Numbered from the stretch's first letter, positions 1 through 9,583 are shown. The stretch is 64,000 nucleotides of DNA from HXMU1420-2 sp034670145 (GCA_034670145.1 JAXMOA010000005.1:124001-188000), one strand, 5' to 3'. Translations and numbers: made by a program. Notes: generated by a model not told the origin, from the sequence alone.

Positions 1-71
1 CAGGCCCGCTCCCATCCAGAATGATACCGCAGCGCTTCCCGCGCGATGGCAAAGGCAGAATAACGTTTCAT
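1..71 (-). CDS. soxB: Sarcosine oxidase beta subunit, N-terminal fragment
   Basis: This is the first 23 codons of a gene that runs off the left edge of the window. The start reads MKRYSAFAIAREALRYH, which I recognise as the conserved beginning of heterotetrameric sarcosine oxidase subunit beta; the FAD-binding motif would follow outside the window. The enzyme oxidatively demethylates sarcosine to glycine with transfer of the methyl group to tetrahydrofolate. The gene is divergent from ccmI, with about 175 bp of shared upstream DNA. Only the N-terminus is visible, so the call rests on that signature alone. Confidence 0.7.
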   Translation of the reverse strand, partial: MKRYSAFAIAREALRYHSGWERA

Positions 72-245
72 GTTTGCGAATCCGATCGGGGCAAAGGTGC
101 TGTTGGTATGTCAAACGCTGTAAGTTTATCCACGCCGTGAACCGGCGCAATAACGCACAGTTGCGACATGGCGTTGCGGTGTCGCGAAATTGATCTGTTG
201 CTGAGGCCGTCCTCGCTATACAGGGGAACGAATTGAGGAGGTCGT

Positions 246-1499
246 ATGGTTTTCTGGATAATTGCAGTAGCGCTGGCGGCGTTGACCGTGGCCATTCTGG
301 TGCTGAGCGCGATGCGCGGGCGGGACGAGGCCGAACCGGCTGCGGCCTATGACCTGCGCGTCTATCGTGACCAGTTGCGCGAAGTGGACCGGGATCTGGC
401 CCGCGGTGTCATTGCAGAGGCCGACGCAGACCGGATCCGGACAGAAATTTCGCGCCGCGTGCTGGCAGCCGATGCCCAGATGAAAGCCGACGATTCCGCC
501 GAGACAAAGGGGCGCTCGGACCAGGCGCGGATGGGCGTCATCCTGGCCGTGTGCCTTGCCATGGCCGGGGGCAGCCTGTGGTTATACGCGCAGATTGGAC
601 AGCCCGGCTATAGTGACCTGCCGCGGGCCCTGCGCGAGGCTGTGGCGGCAGAAGCGCGCGAAAACCGCCCCTCGCAGGCCGTTGCCGAGGCGGATTTCAC
701 CGCTCCGCCGCTGAACCCTGTCACCGATGAATACCGCGATCTGGTGCAACGGCTGCGCGACACGGTCGCCAGCCGCCCCGATGATCTGGAAGGGCTGATC
801 CTGTTGGCCCGCAACGAAGCGGTGCTGGGCGATTTCAAGGCAGCCTATCAGGCCCAGGCCGAGATTTTGCGCATCAAGGGCGACGCGGCCAGCGGGCGCG
901 ACTATCTGAACTATGCGGACATGATGATCCTGGCCGCCGGCGGCTATGTTTCGCCCGAGGCAGAGGCGGCACTGACCGAGGCGCTGAAGCTGGAGCCCAC
1001 CAATAGTGCGGCTCAGTATTACTATGGCTTGATGTATGCGCAGACGGGCCGCCCTGATCTGACCTTTCGGATCTGGAGCCGCCTGTTGGCGGCTGGCCCG
1101 CCAAACGCGGCCTGGATTGCGCCTATTCGCGGACAAATCGAAGACATCGCCGCCTTGGCGGGCGAGACGCGGTTCACCTTGCCGCCGCTTCCTGGCGAGG
1201 GCACGCCAGATCAGACAGCACCGGGCCCCAGCGCAGAAGATATCGAAGCAGCCAGCGAAATGTCAGAGGCGGACCGTCAGGCGATGATCAAAGGCATGGT
1301 CGAAGGCCTGGCGCAGCGGCTGGCCGAGGATGGCGGCACTGCGGATGAATGGGCACGGCTGATCCGGGCCTTGGGCATTCTGGGCGATCTCGACCGGGCC
1401 AAGGCGATCTATCAGGAGGCATTGAACGTTTTTGCGGCTGATGCGGCCTCCATTGCACGGGTGCAGGCGGCTGCTGCGGATGTCGGGGTAGACGAATGA
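246..1499 (+). CDS. ccmI: Cytochrome c-type biogenesis protein CcmI
   Basis: CcmI is the apocytochrome c chaperone of the System I maturation pathway and works with CcmF/CcmH at the outer face of the cytoplasmic membrane. The 417-residue protein has the expected layout: a first membrane helix at about residues 3-22, a cytoplasmic coiled segment with the typical YRDQLREVDRDLARGVI heptads, a second helix at about 98-118, and a long periplasmic C-terminus with TPR-like repeats (about 170-280). A strong GAGGAGG ribosome-binding site precedes the ATG. The stop overlaps the ruvX start by 4 bp, so the two genes are translationally coupled. Confidence 0.93.
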   Translation: MVFWIIAVALAALTVAILVLSAMRGRDEAEPAAAYDLRVYRDQLREVDRDLARGVIAEADADRIRTEISRRVLAADAQMKADDSAETKGRSDQARMGVILAVCLAMAGGSLWLYAQIGQPGYSDLPRALREAVAAEARENRPSQAVAEADFTAPPLNPVTDEYRDLVQRLRDTVASRPDDLEGLILLARNEAVLGDFKAAYQAQAEILRIKGDAASGRDYLNYADMMILAAGGYVSPEAEAALTEALKLEPTNSAAQYYYGLMYAQTGRPDLTFRIWSRLLAAGPPNAAWIAPIRGQIEDIAALAGETRFTLPPLPGEGTPDQTAPGPSAEDIEAASEMSEADRQAMIKGMVEGLAQRLAEDGGTADEWARLIRALGILGDLDRAKAIYQEALNVFAADAASIARVQAAAADVGVDE

Positions 1500-1960
1500 T
1501 CCATGACGAGGTCGAAAATTTTGCCGCTGCGCTGCCGATGGCCGGTGCGATTGCTGGCCTGGATCTGGGCGAACGCACCATTGGTGTCGCGGTGTCGGAC
1601 GGGTTGCGCGGTGTGGCAACGCCGCTAAGCACGATCCGGCGCAAGAAATTCGGGATCGACGCCAAGGCGTTGCTGGACATCATCGCAGAGCGCCAATTGA
1701 CGGGCATCATCCTGGGTCTGCCGCGCAACATGGATGGCTCTGAAGGACCGCGCTGCCAGTCGACGCGGGCATTTGCACGCAATCTGATGCGCCTGACCGA
1801 TCTGCCCATCTCGTTCTGGGACGAAAGGTTGAGCACTGTCGCGGCAGAAAAGGCACTTTTGGAGGCGGATACGTCGCGCAAACGTCGTGCAGAGGTTATC
1901 GACCATGTTGCAGCGTCCTATATACTGCAAGGGGCGCTGGACAGGATGCGTATGCTATGA
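1496..1960 (+). CDS. ruvX: Holliday junction resolvase-like RuvX (YqgF family)
   Basis: This is a 154-residue protein of the RNase H-fold YqgF/RuvX family, proposed to act as a Holliday junction resolvase or in pre-16S rRNA 5' processing. The signature GLDLGERTIGVAVSDG near residue 22 carries the first catalytic Asp. A second motif, GLPRNMDGSEGPR, and a late Asp-rich segment (VIDHVAASYIL) complete the active site. The length is normal for the family. Its start overlaps the ccmI stop and its stop overlaps the next start (ATGA), so all three genes form one transcription unit. Confidence 0.92.
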   Translation: MIHDEVENFAAALPMAGAIAGLDLGERTIGVAVSDGLRGVATPLSTIRRKKFGIDAKALLDIIAERQLTGIILGLPRNMDGSEGPRCQSTRAFARNLMRLTDLPISFWDERLSTVAAEKALLEADTSRKRRAEVIDHVAASYILQGALDRMRML

Positions 1961-2217
1961 CCAAACAAACATCGACGCAGGACGGCGCAGTCTGGAGCCG
2001 GGACGAGGTGCAGAGCCCCTGCATCAAGATCTGTGTCGTGCACCCGGTCGAGCGGATTTGCACCGGATGCTATCGCACAATCGACGAAATCGCCCAATGG
2101 TCGCGCCTGTCAAACGCAGAGCGTCAAGCGGTCATGGACGCATTGCCTGACCGGGCGCCCTTGTTGAAAAAACGCCGTGGCGGGCGCAACGCCCGGCTGC
2201 GCGGCACAACTGGCTGA
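1957..2217 (+). CDS. DUF1289 domain protein
   Basis: An 86-residue protein of the DUF1289 family, common in proteobacteria and of unknown function. It contains the typical four-cysteine arrangement SPCIKICVV...ICTGCYRTIDEIAQW (about residues 21-46), which looks like a small metal-binding knuckle, then the conserved helix SNAERQAVMDALPDR. The basic C-terminus (KKRRGGRNARLR) may contact nucleic acid; that is inference. It is translationally coupled to ruvX by a 4-bp overlap. Confidence 0.88.
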   Translation: MTKQTSTQDGAVWSRDEVQSPCIKICVVHPVERICTGCYRTIDEIAQWSRLSNAERQAVMDALPDRAPLLKKRRGGRNARLRGTTG

Positions 2218-2440
2218 GCCAGCTTCGCCTGGATGTGCGCAACGGGTCCGCTCTGCCTCAGACGCAGCGGTGGTGAAGGATCTGGCCGATACCGCCGGCG
2301 TCCACTGCCCTCCCTAAGGCAAAATGCCAAAGACCAGACGCACTGAACGCGCCAGGCGATACGCGGTTTTTCAAGTCCCTTGCATTGTGCGTTGGTGAAA
2401 CGGCAAACAGATCAAAGGCATATCCGTTTCGCAAAACAAA

Positions 2441-2462
2441 ACGGGCGCCCTGAGGCGCCCGT
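2441..2462 (-). terminator. Rho-independent terminator of the DegP gene
   Basis: A 9-bp perfect stem (ACGGGCGCC / GGCGCCCGT) with a 4-nt loop lies 36 bp past the protease stop codon. Read on the minus strand it is followed by TTTTGTTTTG, as expected for an intrinsic terminator. On the plus strand the tail is only GTTTGTATTG, so termination of the ruvX operon from the other side is weaker. Confidence 0.8.
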
Positions 2463-2497
2463 TTGTATTGTTAGCTGACGTTGAATGTCGCTGCGAC

Positions 2498-4003
2498 TTA
2501 CTCGTCTTCAAGGCTCAATGCGACAAACCGGGGCTCGCCATTGCGCCGGACCAACAAGAGCAAGGATTTGCGCCCTGCGTCGCTGGCCTCAGAAATCCGC
2601 TCGTCCAGCTCAGAGAGGGATTTCAGCTTTTGTTGACCCGCCTCAGTGATCAGATCACCCGCACGCAGACCTTTTTCGTAAGCTTGCGAGGTTTCATCCA
2701 CTGACAGCACAACCAGCCCATCCATATCAGCAGGCACATTCAGCTCTGCCCGGATTTCGTCGTTGAGCAGACCCATGGTCAGCCCCAAAACCGTCTTTTC
2801 GGTCTCACCGGGCTGAGCTTCGTCCTGCTGGTCCATGGCGACAGGCACAGCACGTTCGGCATCTTCGCGACGGCCCAGAGTGACCACGATGGTCTTGGTC
2901 CCGCCATCACGGAACACTTTGACCCGCACGGATTTGCCAACCGAAGAGTTGCCCACCTGACGCACCAGAGCACGGGTATCTTCGACATCACCACCATCAA
3001 AGGACAGGATCACATCACCCGCTTGCAGACCCGCCTCTTTGGCTGGGCCTTCGGGCACATCGGTGATCAAGGCACCGGATGCGGTTTGCAGACCCATGGA
3101 GTCGGCCAGGTCTTCGTCCACATCCTGGATGCGAACACCCAACCAGCCACGACGGGTTTCACCAAATTCCTTCAGCTGGTCCACCACGTTCGAAACAACG
3201 TTCGACGCCATGGAGAAGCCGATGCCGATCGAGCCGCCATTCGGGCTGAGGATTGCGGTGTTCACGCCGATCACGTTGCCGTCCATGTCAAACAGAGGTC
3301 CACCCGAGTTGCCACGGTTGATGGCGGCGTCGGTCTGGATGTAGTCGTCATACGACCCGCTGAGGGCGCGGTTGCGTGCCGAAACGATACCGGCGCTGAC
3401 CGAAAATCCCTGCCCCAATGGGTTACCCATCGCGACAACCCAATCTCCGACACGGGCTGTGTCGCTGTCGCCAAAACGCACAAACTTGAGCGGTTGGTCG
3501 GCCTCGACCTTGAGCAAGGCGATATCGGTTTTCGGATCTGTGCCGACAACAACGGCGGGCAATTCCGACTTGGGCTGACCGTCTCCTGGGAAGAATTCGA
3601 TCAGGATTTCATCCGCGCCTTCGATGACGTGGTTGTTGGTGACGACATATCCATCCTCGGAGATGACAAAACCGGATCCCAGAGCGGCCGAGCGGCGTGG
3701 TCTGTTGCCCTCGCCCTGACGGTTACGGTCCTGGAATTCCCGGAAGAAATCCTCAAACGGGGACCCTTCTGGCGCGATGCCCTGCGGGCCGGTGCGCCCT
3801 TCGACAACGGTCGAGGTGGTAATATTGACCACTGCCGGGCTGATTTGCTCTGCCAGTTTCGCCAGGCTGTCCTGATGCGCCCGTGCTGTGACGGCCTGTG
3901 CCATGACCAATGCCATAGCCATAAGCGTCAGCAGAATGAAACGGGATCGGCCCGCCAGAGGATGAGGCATGACCTGAATGGCCTGAGCTGCCTTTTGCTG
4001 CAC
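2498..4003 (-). CDS. degP: Do-family periplasmic serine protease (DegP/MucD type)
   Basis: Envelope quality-control protease and chaperone acting in the periplasm. I place the start at a GTG (4003) because AAGGAG lies just upstream; an ATG 24 bp further out lacks such a site. A hydrophobic signal segment (FILLTLMAMALVMAQAV) ends in ARA. The trypsin-like triad is visible as VTNNHVIEGAD (His), KTDIALLKV (Asp) and GNSGGPLF (Ser). Two PDZ domains follow (about residues 270-360 and 390-490). The length of about 501 residues fits DegP/MucD. It lies downstream of hflK-hflC-DUF2065 on the same strand with a gap of about 190 bp, a common alphaproteobacterial arrangement, and probably also has its own promoter there. 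Confidence 0.93.
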   Translation of the reverse strand: MQQKAAQAIQVMPHPLAGRSRFILLTLMAMALVMAQAVTARAHQDSLAKLAEQISPAVVNITTSTVVEGRTGPQGIAPEGSPFEDFFREFQDRNRQGEGNRPRRSAALGSGFVISEDGYVVTNNHVIEGADEILIEFFPGDGQPKSELPAVVVGTDPKTDIALLKVEADQPLKFVRFGDSDTARVGDWVVAMGNPLGQGFSVSAGIVSARNRALSGSYDDYIQTDAAINRGNSGGPLFDMDGNVIGVNTAILSPNGGSIGIGFSMASNVVSNVVDQLKEFGETRRGWLGVRIQDVDEDLADSMGLQTASGALITDVPEGPAKEAGLQAGDVILSFDGGDVEDTRALVRQVGNSSVGKSVRVKVFRDGGTKTIVVTLGRREDAERAVPVAMDQQDEAQPGETEKTVLGLTMGLLNDEIRAELNVPADMDGLVVLSVDETSQAYEKGLRAGDLITEAGQQKLKSLSELDERISEASDAGRKSLLLLVRRNGEPRFVALSLEDE

Positions 4004-4193
4004 GATTTCTCTCCTTCGTGGTGTCATTTGGAGAACGCAACAAACAGGGCCAATGCTGGCGTTCTGTTTGCTGAGTCTGAGGTCAACATAGTGGCTGTGT
4101 GGTCACAGGCAAAGAATGTTGCACTGATGTCTCTTGGATGTGAGCGCCATGTGATGCAGCCGTGCGCCGAATCCCGCCGATGCACCTGATTCG

Positions 4194-4391
4194 TCATGCG
4201 CCCGACCAATGGGCCAGCCAAAGCAGCATCACCCCCACAACAACCGATAACAGCCCGATATTGCGACGGGCCTCAGGTGGTAGCGCACGCAGGGATTCCA
4301 GCATCCGCTCCACAAGCGAAGGGGCCAGCGCATAGGCCAGCCCCTCGACAATCAGCACCAACCCGAGGGCCAGAAACACATAGCTCATCAT
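4194..4391 (-). CDS. DUF2065 small membrane protein
   Basis: A 65-residue protein with two membrane helices (about residues 4-22 and 44-62) joined by a short amphipathic loop, ERMLESLRALPPEARRNIG, which is the DUF2065 signature. Function is unknown, but the gene sits next to hflKC in many proteobacteria. Its start overlaps the hflC stop by 4 bp, so it is part of the hflK-hflC transcription unit and may assist the HflKC/FtsH membrane complex. Confidence 0.88.
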   Translation of the reverse strand: MMSYVFLALGLVLIVEGLAYALAPSLVERMLESLRALPPEARRNIGLLSVVVGVMLLWLAHWSGA

Positions 4392-5278
4392 TCCACGACA
4401 GCAGGCGGACGCCCGTTGGGGGATTTCAGATAGTTGAAGAACTCCGAATCCGGGGTCATCACGATGGATGAATTCCCCGCCCTCAGCGCCCGGGTATAGG
4501 CATTCAGAGAACGATAGAATTCAAAAAACTCCTGATCCCTTCCGTATGCCTCTGCAAAGATCCCGTTGCGAAGCGCATCCGCTTCACCACGTGCGATCTC
4601 GGCTTCCTTTTGCGCTTCGGAGGTCAGCTCCACCACGGTTCTGTCGGCCTGCGCACGCACTCTTTGCGCGGCTTCCTTGCCTCGTGCGCGTTCGTCGGTT
4701 GCTTCGCGTTCCCGCTCGGCGCGCATCCGGGCAAAGGTCGCATCCAGGTTTTCCGCCGGCAAATCCGTACGCTTGAGCCGCACGTCGATGATTTCCACAC
4801 CCAGTGACTGCCCTTGCGGGAAGGCGCCGTTGCGGATCCGCATCATCAATGCCGCACGGTCCGAACTGAGGATGTCGTTGGACGACACAGAACCCAGCAC
4901 TTCGCGTGTTCGCGCCCGCAGGATCGAATCCAACCGGCTTTCGGCGGCCGCGATTCCACCCGCACCAACGGCCTGGCGGAACTGCTCTACGTCGACGATG
5001 CGATATCGGGCAAAGGCGTCAACCACCAGGCGCCGATCGTCCAGCGGGGTGACTTCGAGTGGTTCAATGTCCCGGCTGAGGATGCGGTCGTCGTAACGGA
5101 CGACTTCCTGTATCAGAGGGATCTTGAAGGCGAGCCCTGGATCCTCTTTGACCGACACAACCCGGCCAAATTGCAGCACCAGCGCATTTTCGCGTTCATC
5201 CACAATGAAGATCGACGACAGCGCAATGACAATCGCGACCACGATCGCGGGCAGAATTAATGTTGTTCTGCGCATCAC
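4388..5278 (-). CDS. hflC: HflC, subunit of the FtsH-modulating HflKC complex
   Basis: HflC and HflK form a large SPFH-domain cage around FtsH in the cytoplasmic membrane and modulate membrane protein turnover. The 296-residue protein has one N-terminal helix (residues 6-26) followed by the SPFH domain (VDERENALVLQFGRVV...) and an Ala/Glu-rich coiled coil at about 195-250. The C-terminal segment FFEFYRSLNAYTRAL is typical for HflC. It overlaps hflK by 4 bp upstream and DUF2065 by 4 bp downstream. Confidence 0.94.
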   Translation of the reverse strand: MMRRTTLILPAIVVAIVIALSSIFIVDERENALVLQFGRVVSVKEDPGLAFKIPLIQEVVRYDDRILSRDIEPLEVTPLDDRRLVVDAFARYRIVDVEQFRQAVGAGGIAAAESRLDSILRARTREVLGSVSSNDILSSDRAALMMRIRNGAFPQGQSLGVEIIDVRLKRTDLPAENLDATFARMRAEREREATDERARGKEAAQRVRAQADRTVVELTSEAQKEAEIARGEADALRNGIFAEAYGRDQEFFEFYRSLNAYTRALRAGNSSIVMTPDSEFFNYLKSPNGRPPAVVE

Positions 5279-6447
5279 TTGTCCCCCCGACGCAATTCGC
5301 TGAGTGGCAGGTAAGGCACGACGCCCTGGCTGTTGCCACCTTCATCCAAAATGACCTTGTCGATTTCACCCAGGACGGCTTCCATCGTTTCCAGATACAG
5401 ACGCATCCGGGTCACTTCAGGCGCCTTTTCGTATTCTTCCAGAACAGCCAGGAAGCGGCTGGCTTCACCGGTCGCTTCGTTGATGACCTGAGCACGATAG
5501 CCTTCGGCCTGTTCCAGCAGCTGGGCCGCTTGACCACGGGCGTCAGCCAGTGCCTGGTTGGCATAAGCGTCGGCTTCGTTTTTCAGCTGGTCGCGCAATT
5601 GCTCGGCCGCCTGAACATCGCGGAAGGCGTCAATCACGGACGTCGGCGGGTCGGCCTTGTCAAAGTTGACCCGGACGATGTTCACGCCACTGTCGTAGCT
5701 GTCGAGCGTGGCCTGGATCAGTTCCTGGGTCGTGGATTCAATGATCCCCCGATCCCGGTTCAGGATGGGCGCCAGTTCGGATTGCGCAATGATTTCACGC
5801 ATGGCCGATTCAGCAACCGCGCGGATCGTGACCTGCGGATCCCGCAGGTTGAACAGATATTTGGCGGGGTCATTGATGTTCCAAACAACCTGGAAATCAA
5901 TGTCGACGATGTTTTCGTCGCCCGTCAGCATCAGCCCGGCGTCGGAGCCGCGTCCGCCCGTCCCAATATCCTCGGTCTGTTCGCGCGTGACGGCCAGTTT
6001 TTCATATGTGACAAACGGCCAGGGCGCGACATTGAGGCCCGGATTGCCGATAGAGCTGAATTCGCCCAGGAACAATTGCACGGACTGCTCTTCGGGCTTC
6101 ACGGTGTAGACGCTGGCAAACAGCCAAAGCCCCGCCAGCACCACAGCGCCCAGCCCCACCGTCGCCGGTGTGATCAAAGGGCCTCCGCCCCCACCGCCAC
6201 CGCCGGTTGGTCGACCGCCGCCATTGCCCGAGTTACCACGACCGCCCATAAGGACGCGTAGCTGCTCTTGGCCTTTCTTCATCAGCTCGTCGATTTCAGG
6301 AATCTGCGGTCCGTCCCCTTCTGGAGGGCGACCTCGGCCGCCACCACCAGACCCATTGTTGCCGCCGTTGCCGGAGCCATTGTTGCCGTTGTTGCCTCCG
6401 CCGGAGGATCCGCCTCCGCCCCAGGGGCCACCGTTGTTACCTGCCAT
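5275..6447 (-). CDS. hflK: HflK, subunit of the FtsH-modulating HflKC complex
   Basis: Partner of HflC in the membrane SPFH complex that restrains FtsH. I use the ATG at 6447 (MAGNNGGPWGGGGSSGG), the usual HflK N-terminus, with GGAAGGGAAAG upstream. A very Gly-rich cytoplasmic tail (about residues 1-85) precedes a single membrane helix (about 95-115), then the SPFH domain beginning VKPEEQSVQLFLGEF and a helical C-terminus (LKNEADAYANQALADARGQA). The gene starts the operon hflK-hflC-DUF2065. Confidence 0.94.
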   Translation of the reverse strand: MAGNNGGPWGGGGSSGGGNNGNNGSGNGGNNGSGGGGRGRPPEGDGPQIPEIDELMKKGQEQLRVLMGGRGNSGNGGGRPTGGGGGGGGPLITPATVGLGAVVLAGLWLFASVYTVKPEEQSVQLFLGEFSSIGNPGLNVAPWPFVTYEKLAVTREQTEDIGTGGRGSDAGLMLTGDENIVDIDFQVVWNINDPAKYLFNLRDPQVTIRAVAESAMREIIAQSELAPILNRDRGIIESTTQELIQATLDSYDSGVNIVRVNFDKADPPTSVIDAFRDVQAAEQLRDQLKNEADAYANQALADARGQAAQLLEQAEGYRAQVINEATGEASRFLAVLEEYEKAPEVTRMRLYLETMEAVLGEIDKVILDEGGNSQGVVPYLPLSELRRGDK

Positions 6448-6519
6448 AAACGTTCTTTCCCTTCCTCGACGCACGCGTGACGTCGGTGTAATGTATAACT
6501 GGTCGAAACCTTGCGAAAT

Positions 6520-7878
6520 TCAACCCTTGCGAGTCGGTGTGCGCAGGGTCACGAGCTCTTCGGACATGGTCGGATGCACCGCCACTGTCCGATCGAAGTC
6601 TTCTTTGGTGGCGCCCATCTTGATTGCGATGCCCGCCAATTGGATCATCTCTCCGGCGCCGGGCGCGACGATGTGACAGCCCAGAACCTTGCGGGTGGCC
6701 TGGCTGACGATGAGTTTCATCAGCACCCGCTGTGCTCGTCCGGCAAAGGCCTGCTGCATCGGTTTGAACGACGTCGCATAAACCTCGATCGGTTCCTGTT
6801 CGCTGGCCGCTTCTTCGCTCAGCCCGACGGTGCCCATTTCCGGTTGGGTGAAAATAGCTGTTGGGATCAGGTCATGATCAACCTGGGTCGGGTTGGATTT
6901 GAACACGGTTTCGACAAAGGCCATGCCCTCGCGAATAGCGACCGGTGTCAGGTTCACCCGGTCGGTCACATCGCCGATGGCATAGATCGAAGGTACGGCC
7001 GTCTGGCTGTAGGCATCCACCACAATTTCACCCTTGCGGCCCAGCTCGATACCCATGGCTTCCAACCCGAGGCCTTGAGTATTGGGCGCGCGGCCTGTGG
7101 CAAACATGACTTTGTCGTAGACATCCTCGCTGCCGTTTGTTGCCCGGACGCGAATTTTGTCGCCTTCCTGGGTCATGTCCAAAACATTGGTCCCAAGGTG
7201 CAGGTTGATGCCGGCCTGGCACATTTCGTCGCTGACCAAACCGCGCGCTTCGTCATCGAACCCACGCAAGATCTGCGCGCCCCGGTAAAATTGCGTCACG
7301 TCAGAGCCCAGACCATTCATGATCCCTGCAAATTCGCAAGCAATATAGCCGCCGCCAACAATCAGGATCTTTTCCGGGAGTTGGTCCAGGTGGAACATAT
7401 CGTCCGATGTGACCGCCAAATCCGACCCCGGGAAGTCGGCGACACTGGGCCGCCCGCCGGTCGCGATCAGAATATGCTTTGCGATTTTGCGCGTCCCATC
7501 CGCCAGTTCAACGGTGTGAGCATCCACCAGCACAGCACGCTGATCAAAGGTTTCGACCCCGGAATTGGCCAGCAGGCTGCGGTAAATCCCCTCCAGCCGA
7601 TCCAGTTCCGCCTCCAGTTTGGTGCGAAACGCGCTCCAGTCAAAAGGGCCATCCTGAATGTCCCAGCCAAATGCGCGCGCGTCTTCGACCATCGGCGCAA
7701 ATTCACTTGCAAACACCATGAGTTTCTTGGGCACACAGCCACGAATAACGCATGTCCCGCCATAGCGGCTCTCTTCGGCCAGGCCCACTTTGGCACCGGT
7801 TTCACCCGCAGCGACACGCGCCGCCCGGACCCCGCCCGAACCGCCACCGATCACAAACAGATCAAAATCAAAGGTCAT
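6520..7878 (-). CDS. gor: Glutathione-disulfide reductase
   Basis: FAD- and NADPH-dependent reductase that keeps glutathione reduced in the cytoplasm. The 452-residue protein carries the N-terminal FAD motif VIGGGSGGVRAARVAA, the redox-active disulfide GGTCVIRGCVPKK, the NAD(P)-binding motif ILIVGGGYIACEFAG, the second FAD motif YAIGDVTDRVNLTPVA and the C-terminal interface motif AVHPTMSEELVT with the catalytic His. It starts 9 bp after the rpiA stop, so the two are co-transcribed and may link NADPH-yielding sugar metabolism with thiol homeostasis. Confidence 0.96.
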   Translation of the reverse strand: MTFDFDLFVIGGGSGGVRAARVAAGETGAKVGLAEESRYGGTCVIRGCVPKKLMVFASEFAPMVEDARAFGWDIQDGPFDWSAFRTKLEAELDRLEGIYRSLLANSGVETFDQRAVLVDAHTVELADGTRKIAKHILIATGGRPSVADFPGSDLAVTSDDMFHLDQLPEKILIVGGGYIACEFAGIMNGLGSDVTQFYRGAQILRGFDDEARGLVSDEMCQAGINLHLGTNVLDMTQEGDKIRVRATNGSEDVYDKVMFATGRAPNTQGLGLEAMGIELGRKGEIVVDAYSQTAVPSIYAIGDVTDRVNLTPVAIREGMAFVETVFKSNPTQVDHDLIPTAIFTQPEMGTVGLSEEAASEQEPIEVYATSFKPMQQAFAGRAQRVLMKLIVSQATRKVLGCHIVAPGAGEMIQLAGIAIKMGATKEDFDRTVAVHPTMSEELVTLRTPTRKG

Positions 7879-7887
7879 ATGTGGTCC

Positions 7888-8676
7888 CTACTCTGCCAGA
7901 TCGGTGAAAAGATTGTCGCTTTCGACAAAATCCAGACGATCATGCTCAATCGTGCCCTCATTGATATCCCGTAACTCTACGCGCCCGTCGCCATAACCGA
8001 TGACAACGGTGTCACAGATATCGATGAAAAGCCCATTTTCAACCACGCCCGGCATCTGGTTCAAAACCAGCGCCAATTGACGCGGATTGCCGATGCGGTT
8101 CAGGTGCAAATCCAATATGTAGTTGCCCTCATCCGTCACGAAGGGCGCCGGGCCGTTCATGCGCAGGGTCGACGACCGGCCCAGCACATCCATCGAGACC
8201 AGCGTCTCCTCGATCAGGGCCTGAGTGGTCTGCCAGCCAAACGGAATAACCTCTGCCGGCAATGGGAAAGCGCCCAGCGTTTCGACCTCTTTGCCGACAT
8301 CCGCGATGACCACCATTTGATCGGACGCAGTCGCTACAATCTTTTCCTGAAGCAACGCGCCGCCACCGCCCTTGATCAGGTTGAGATCGCCGTCAAACTC
8401 ATCGGCGCCGTCAATTGTCAGATCGAGCCACTTTGCTTCGTCCAGCGAGACGACCTCGATGCCGACCTCGCGCGCCAGTTCGGCTGTTCGGGTCGAAGTG
8501 GGTACGCCCTTGAACCGCAGCCCCTGCTCGCGCACCATTTCGCCCAGGCATCGCACCAGCCAGGCCGCCGTGGATCCGGTGCCCATACCGACGCGCATAC
8601 CGTCTTCGACATAGTCAGCCGCACGTTTGGCCGCGACAAACTTGGCTTTGTCGATGGGCGAGAGTTCTCCGGACAT
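7888..8676 (-). CDS. rpiA: Ribose-5-phosphate isomerase A
   Basis: Interconverts ribose 5-phosphate and ribulose 5-phosphate in the pentose phosphate pathway. I use the ATG at 8676 (MSGELSPIDKAKFVAAKRAA), preceded by AGGAG at 8-nt spacing. Motifs seen are the phosphate loop VGMGTGSTAAWLV (about 29-41), the catalytic region DLTIDGADEFDGDLNLIKGGGGALLQEK, and the downstream EVIPFGW. The length of 262 is normal. Divergent from the methyltransferase gene and followed by gor. Confidence 0.95.
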   Translation of the reverse strand: MSGELSPIDKAKFVAAKRAADYVEDGMRVGMGTGSTAAWLVRCLGEMVREQGLRFKGVPTSTRTAELAREVGIEVVSLDEAKWLDLTIDGADEFDGDLNLIKGGGGALLQEKIVATASDQMVVIADVGKEVETLGAFPLPAEVIPFGWQTTQALIEETLVSMDVLGRSSTLRMNGPAPFVTDEGNYILDLHLNRIGNPRQLALVLNQMPGVVENGLFIDICDTVVIGYGDGRVELRDINEGTIEHDRLDFVESDNLFTDLAE

Positions 8677-8806
8677 GACATCGGCTCCTGTAATCGCTAG
8701 TGTCGGCCTTATAGGTGAGTTGTTGTGTCGGGGCGAGGGCCGAAATCGCCGGATCCGTGCCGTTTCAGTTTTCAAAACCGGTGGACGCGGCAAACTGGGG
8801 ACCTCA

Positions 8807-9583
8807 ATGCTGCAATTTGATACAGAAACGACCCGTTTGCTGGATGATGCCTATGCGGGTGCGGATGTCACGCGCCGGCGTCGCGCCAGTTACGACGCGC
8901 TGGATCCGCGTTCTGGGGATGTGGTTCTGGATCTGGGCTGCGGCAACGGTCTGATGACACTTGAACTGTCTCGCGGGGTTGGGCCAGAGGGCCGCGTTGT
9001 GGCCGTGGATCCCAGCGCTGACATGTTAAGCAGTGCGCGGGAAAGATGCGCGGGGCGCAACAATATCGCTTTTCTGGACGCCCAGGCCCAATCTACCGGG
9101 CTGCCCGATGCATCGGTGGACAAGGCGGTCGCCCTCCAAGTCTTCGAATACATTGACGACCTCACAGATCCCCTGGTCGAACTCGCCCGCGTCCTCAAGC
9201 CCGGTGGGCGATTGGTGATCGGTGATTTTCATTGGGACACTGTCGTCTGGCACAGTGAAACGCCCCAGCGCATGGCCGACATGCTCAAGGCCTGGGACAG
9301 GCATCTGGCGGTGCGCAACGTACCCCAAATTCTGGCCAGTCATTTTCAATCCGCCGGTTTTGTCCCGGGACGGGCGATCCCTGTGCCCTTTCTGGACACC
9401 TCATTGCGTCCGGATGGGTTGGCCAACATGATGATGTGCCTGATGGAGAGCTATGCCCTGCAAAATCATCTGTTGGATCCCAAAGAAATAAAAGCCTGGC
9501 GAGAGGAACAAGAAGACCTCGCCCAGCGCGGTCAGTTTTTCATGCATCTGCTGCACGTGGCCTGGGTCGCGACAAAACGCTAG
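8807..9583 (+). CDS. SAM-dependent methyltransferase (class I, UbiE-like)
   Basis: A 258-residue Rossmann-fold methyltransferase. The start MLQFDTETTRLL is preceded by a GGGGA site. Motif I is VVLDLGCGNGLMTLEL (about residues 42-57), followed by an acidic loop VVAVDPSADML and a post-I motif at VDKAVALQVFEYIDD. The fold resembles UbiE/MenG and arsenite methyltransferase-like enzymes, but the substrate cannot be told from sequence. It stands alone between rpiA (divergent) and the EF-hand gene (convergent). Confidence 0.82.
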   Translation: MLQFDTETTRLLDDAYAGADVTRRRRASYDALDPRSGDVVLDLGCGNGLMTLELSRGVGPEGRVVAVDPSADMLSSARERCAGRNNIAFLDAQAQSTGLPDASVDKAVALQVFEYIDDLTDPLVELARVLKPGGRLVIGDFHWDTVVWHSETPQRMADMLKAWDRHLAVRNVPQILASHFQSAGFVPGRAIPVPFLDTSLRPDGLANMMMCLMESYALQNHLLDPKEIKAWREEQEDLAQRGQFFMHLLHVAWVATKR